Below, piece after piece: positions 6,596-8,135 of a stretch of DNA of 8,135 bases; position 1 is the first letter of the stretch; each line of letters begins with the position of its first letter. The stretch covers positions 1-8,135 of the forward strand of contig URJN01000090.1 of NCBI GenBank assembly GCA_900548125.1. Reading direction: 5' to 3'. Origin of the DNA: an uncultured Eubacteriales bacterium (GTDB lineage Bacteria > Bacillota > Clostridia > Christensenellales > Aristaeellaceae). Below the pieces are notes generated by a model that had not been told where the DNA came from, made no database searches, and saw only the letters and a list, made by a program, of their open reading frames with translations. Position numbers and translations under genes: made by a program.

Positions 6596-6780
6596 GTAGA
6601 ATTTCCCGTGAAAAGCGGATATTCCCATGTTTTCCCCAGAAAACAGCTCTATACGCCGCTAAACAGCGGGGTCCGCGCCTTGCATGCGCTCCCGATTCAA
6701 GCTCGGGTGCGGAATCTTTGCCGCCATCGCGCGCGTTTGTTTATTTTTCTTCAAAGTTTGATTTCACGTTTTCCCCCGTC
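6596..6780. other. Non-coding centre of the rpmH-pfkA divergent region, with three small hairpins
   Basis: The interval between the two promoters has no convincing gene. It contains three consecutive inverted repeats: GTTTTC-CCCA-GAAAAC (6629-6644), CCGCT-AAAC-AGCGG (6656-6669) and CGCTCCCGA-TTCAAGC-TCGGGTGCG (6687-6711, one T-T mismatch). A T-rich stretch follows at 6736-6752 and a small palindrome TCAAAGTTTGA at 6751-6761, upstream of the pfkA -35. No exact DnaA box (TTATCCACA or its complement) was seen. The hairpins may be regulatory or a decayed small RNA; their role is unknown. Confidence 0.4.
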
Positions 6781-6810
6781 TTGACTTCCCGCCCCCAATC
6801 AGCGTATAAT
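6781..6810 (+). promoter_or_regulatory. Sigma-A-type promoter of pfkA
   Basis: -35 TTGACT (6781-6786), 18-base spacer, -10 TATAAT (6805-6810): five of six and six of six matches to consensus. The predicted transcription start near 6817 gives a leader of about 90 bases. The -35 box and spacer length match those of the rpmH promoter on the other strand. Confidence 0.88.
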
Positions 6811-6827
6811 AAAGGCAAATTGGGGTT

Positions 6828-6845
6828 TTATCTCCTCGGAGATAA
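6828..6845 (+). promoter_or_regulatory. Hairpin in the pfkA leader with possible anti-Shine-Dalgarno sequence
   Basis: TTATCTC-CTCG-GAGATAA forms a seven-base-pair stem with a CTCG tetraloop, starting about 10 bases into the predicted transcript. TCTCCT (6831-6836) inside it could instead pair with AGGAGG (6890-6895) of the pfkA ribosome binding site. A second short GC hairpin, CGCG-CATC-CGCG (6861-6872), then TTTT at 6875-6878, lies between. No known riboswitch class was recognised. Confidence 0.4.
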
Positions 6846-6887
6846 TGCCTGATGATGTTCCGCGCATCCGCGCGTTTTCCATCTTAT

Positions 6888-6895
6888 AAAGGAGG
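6888..6895 (+). promoter_or_regulatory. Ribosome binding site of pfkA
   Basis: AAAGGAGG is a near-perfect Shine-Dalgarno sequence. It lies 5 bases from an in-frame TTG (6901) and 11 bases from the ATG (6907). The ATG is preferred because MRRIGVLTSGGD matches the family N terminus and 10-11 base spacings are common in this window. Confidence 0.8.
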
Positions 6896-6906
6896 CGTAT
6901 TTGATT

Positions 6907-7956
6907 ATGCGTCGTATTGGTGTTTTGACCTCCGGCGGAGACTCCCCGGGAATGAACGCCGCCGTCATGGCGGTGGCGAAGTCCGCCCGTTACTATGGCA
7001 TGTCCCTGATTGGTATCAAGCGCGGCTATAACGGCACGCTCTGCAAGAGCCACCATATCGAGGACGACATGGTTGAGCTGGATCTGGATACCATTCTGGA
7101 CATCGCCGACCAGCCGGGCACCTACCTGCGCACAGCGCGTTGTCTGGATTTCCTGCGTCCGGAAATGCGCGTGCATGCCGCCAACAATGTCCGCGAAATG
7201 GGCATTGAGGGCATCGTCGTCATCGGCGGCGATGGCTCGTATCACGGCGCAATGGGTCTTTGCGAGCTGGGCATTCCCTGTGTCGGTATCCCCGGCACCA
7301 TCGACAATGACCTTGCCTATACCGAAATGACGCTTGGCTACGATACCGCCGTCAATTCCTGTATCGATGATATCCGCTCCATCCGCGCAACCAGCCGTTC
7401 CCACGACCGCCCCGGCGTCGTCGAGGTCATGGGTCGCCACTGCGGCGATATCGCGCTGAAGGCTGCCGCCGGTTCCGGCGCGGAAATCTGCCTCGTTCCA
7501 GAGGTGCCGTGGTCTGTTCAGGAAGCCGCCGACCGTCTTTCCCGCCTGATCGACATGGGCAACCCGCGTGCGACGGTCGTCGTCGCCGAAGGCGCATGGG
7601 ACTCCATGCAGCCCTGCGACTGGCAGCGCTTCCTGATCGAGTGCGGCGCGAAGAACATCCATGAGGATGAACGGATCTCCACCGAGATGCTCGCCCTGCT
7701 GCTCAAGTATAAGTGCAAGTGCGAAGCGCGCCCGACCGTTCTGGGCTATACCCAACGCGGACGCACGCCGTCTGCCTATGACAGCTGGTTCGCGTTTGAA
7801 GCGGGCAATCTGGCGGTCAACCTGCTGCGCAACGGCATCGGCAATCAGGTCATCGGCATCAAGGACGGCCGTGTTTACTACATGCCCATCACGATGGCGC
7901 TCCAGCAGAAGCGCGAATTCAACCTCTCGCTCTATAACATGATTAACACGCTGTAA
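6907..7956 (+). CDS. pfkA: ATP-dependent 6-phosphofructokinase
   Basis: The 349-residue cytoplasmic enzyme phosphorylates fructose 6-phosphate to fructose 1,6-bisphosphate in glycolysis. Motifs in order: LTSGGDSPGMNAA (7-19), RTARCLDF, VIGGDGSYHGAM with Gly rather than Asp after GGD (ATP rather than pyrophosphate type), PGTIDND with the catalytic Asp, SHDR, VEVMGRHCGD, VVVAEG and VLGYTQRGRTPSAYD. In E. coli numbering, active-site Asp103, Thr125, Asp127, Asp129, Arg162, Arg171, Glu222, Arg243 and Arg252 are kept; His249 is Tyr. Effector-site residues Arg21, Arg25, Arg54 and positions 211 and 213 appear to be Met, Lys, Leu, Met and Asn, while Arg154 stays. The protein is about 30 residues longer than E. 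coli PfkA, with extra residues before the Arg54 position and before Arg243. It ends in tandem stops (TAATAG). Its own promoter and leader imply separate control from rpmH. A TTG start at 6901 is possible. Confidence 0.95.
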   Translation: MRRIGVLTSGGDSPGMNAAVMAVAKSARYYGMSLIGIKRGYNGTLCKSHHIEDDMVELDLDTILDIADQPGTYLRTARCLDFLRPEMRVHAANNVREMGIEGIVVIGGDGSYHGAMGLCELGIPCVGIPGTIDNDLAYTEMTLGYDTAVNSCIDDIRSIRATSRSHDRPGVVEVMGRHCGDIALKAAAGSGAEICLVPEVPWSVQEAADRLSRLIDMGNPRATVVVAEGAWDSMQPCDWQRFLIECGAKNIHEDERISTEMLALLLKYKCKCEARPTVLGYTQRGRTPSAYDSWFAFEAGNLAVNLLRNGIGNQVIGIKDGRVYYMPITMALQQKREFNLSLYNMINTL

Positions 7957-7970
7957 TAGCTCATGAAAAT

Positions 7971-8135
7971 GGGGCTGTCAAGCTAACAACACCGATATTT
8001 CAAGAATAAAACGAAGTATTTGCGCCCCACCAAAGGGCAAGCGGAAAGCCCTTTGGTGGGGCGATGGGGCAAAGCCCCATATCCGCAAATGCTTAGATAT
8101 TTGTTTCTTGAAATGTTCGGTTTAAGCCTGACAGC
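7971..8135. repeat. Large branched imperfect palindrome (MITE-like or structured repeat), cut by the window end
   Basis: An outer inverted repeat pairs 7974-8024 with 8084-8135. Perfect blocks include GCTGTCA/TGACAGC at the ends, ACCGA/TCGGT, ATTTCAAGAA/TTCTTGAAAT (7997-8006 with 8105-8114) and ATTTGCG/CGCAAAT (8018-8024 with 8084-8090). Inside sit two perfect hairpins: a 15-base-pair stem, GCCCCACCAAAGGGC (8024-8038) with its complement (8048-8062), and ATGGGGC-AAA-GCCCCAT (8064-8080). GGG at 7971-7973 suggests the right end continues as CCC beyond the window. There is no coding sequence. It starts 14 bases after the pfkA stop and could also affect the 3' end of that mRNA. No T-run follows either inner hairpin, so a simple terminator is unlikely within the visible part. 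Confidence 0.75.

Noticed and set aside
6586..6852. Small plus-strand open frame in the divergent intergenic region
   Set aside because: It crosses the pfkA promoter, has no ribosome binding site and contains the hairpins described above.
6476..6900. Replication origin beside rpmH
   Set aside because: No exact DnaA boxes or AT-rich unwinding stretch were found, and dnaA is absent from the window.
6799..7755. Minus-strand open frame of 318 codons over pfkA and its promoter
   Set aside because: pfkA on the plus strand has all family motifs, promoter and ribosome binding site; the reverse frame is a shadow.

Overview
The window reads as chromosomal DNA of a fairly GC-rich member of the Bacillota, most likely class Clostridia. 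The reasons are the strong AGGAGG-type ribosome binding sites, the YidC/YidD/Jag proteins of clostridial type, a TPTP/TPEP linker in a secreted protein, and the gene order rpmH-rnpA-yidD-yidC-jag. No species can be named from the sequence alone. All tRNA, rRNA, CRISPR and classical transposase searches by eye were negative.

Layout. Minus strand, right to left: rpmH (6475-6320), rnpA (6109-5735), yidD (5738-5394), yidC (5431-4433) and jag/khpB (4433-3216) form one tightly packed operon. It is driven by a strong sigma-A-type promoter at 6566-6595 and closed by an intrinsic terminator (3195-3231) that contains the jag stop codon. A terminator-like hairpin between rpmH and rnpA (6203-6237) probably attenuates the downstream genes. 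Rnp protein, L34, the YidC insertase, its helper YidD and the RNA-binding protein Jag join ribosome/RNase P biogenesis to membrane protein insertion. Further left on the minus strand is a two-gene unit: a polytopic O-antigen-ligase/polymerase-like protein (3141-1648) followed 42 bases later by a secreted protein with two Ig-like domains and an OB-like domain (1605-52). This pair looks concerned with the cell envelope, but its substrate cannot be read from the sequence.

Plus strand: pfkA, an ATP-dependent 6-phosphofructokinase (6907-7956), is divergent from rpmH and has its own near-consensus promoter (6781-6810) and a leader of about 90 bases with hairpins. In many Bacillota the gene facing rpmH is dnaA, next to oriC; here pfkA takes that place and no DnaA-box cluster is visible, so the region has been rearranged. 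The right end (7971-8135) is a large imperfect palindrome with two perfect internal hairpins, running off the window. It is best described as a MITE-like or structured repeat.

The window is mostly core housekeeping DNA. The best leads are: a phosphofructokinase that appears to have lost most canonical allosteric-site residues; the branched palindrome downstream of it; a dyad lying across the rpmH promoter; the pfkA leader; a long yidD/yidC overlap; and the uncharacterised envelope pair. I did not see a clear new multi-gene system.
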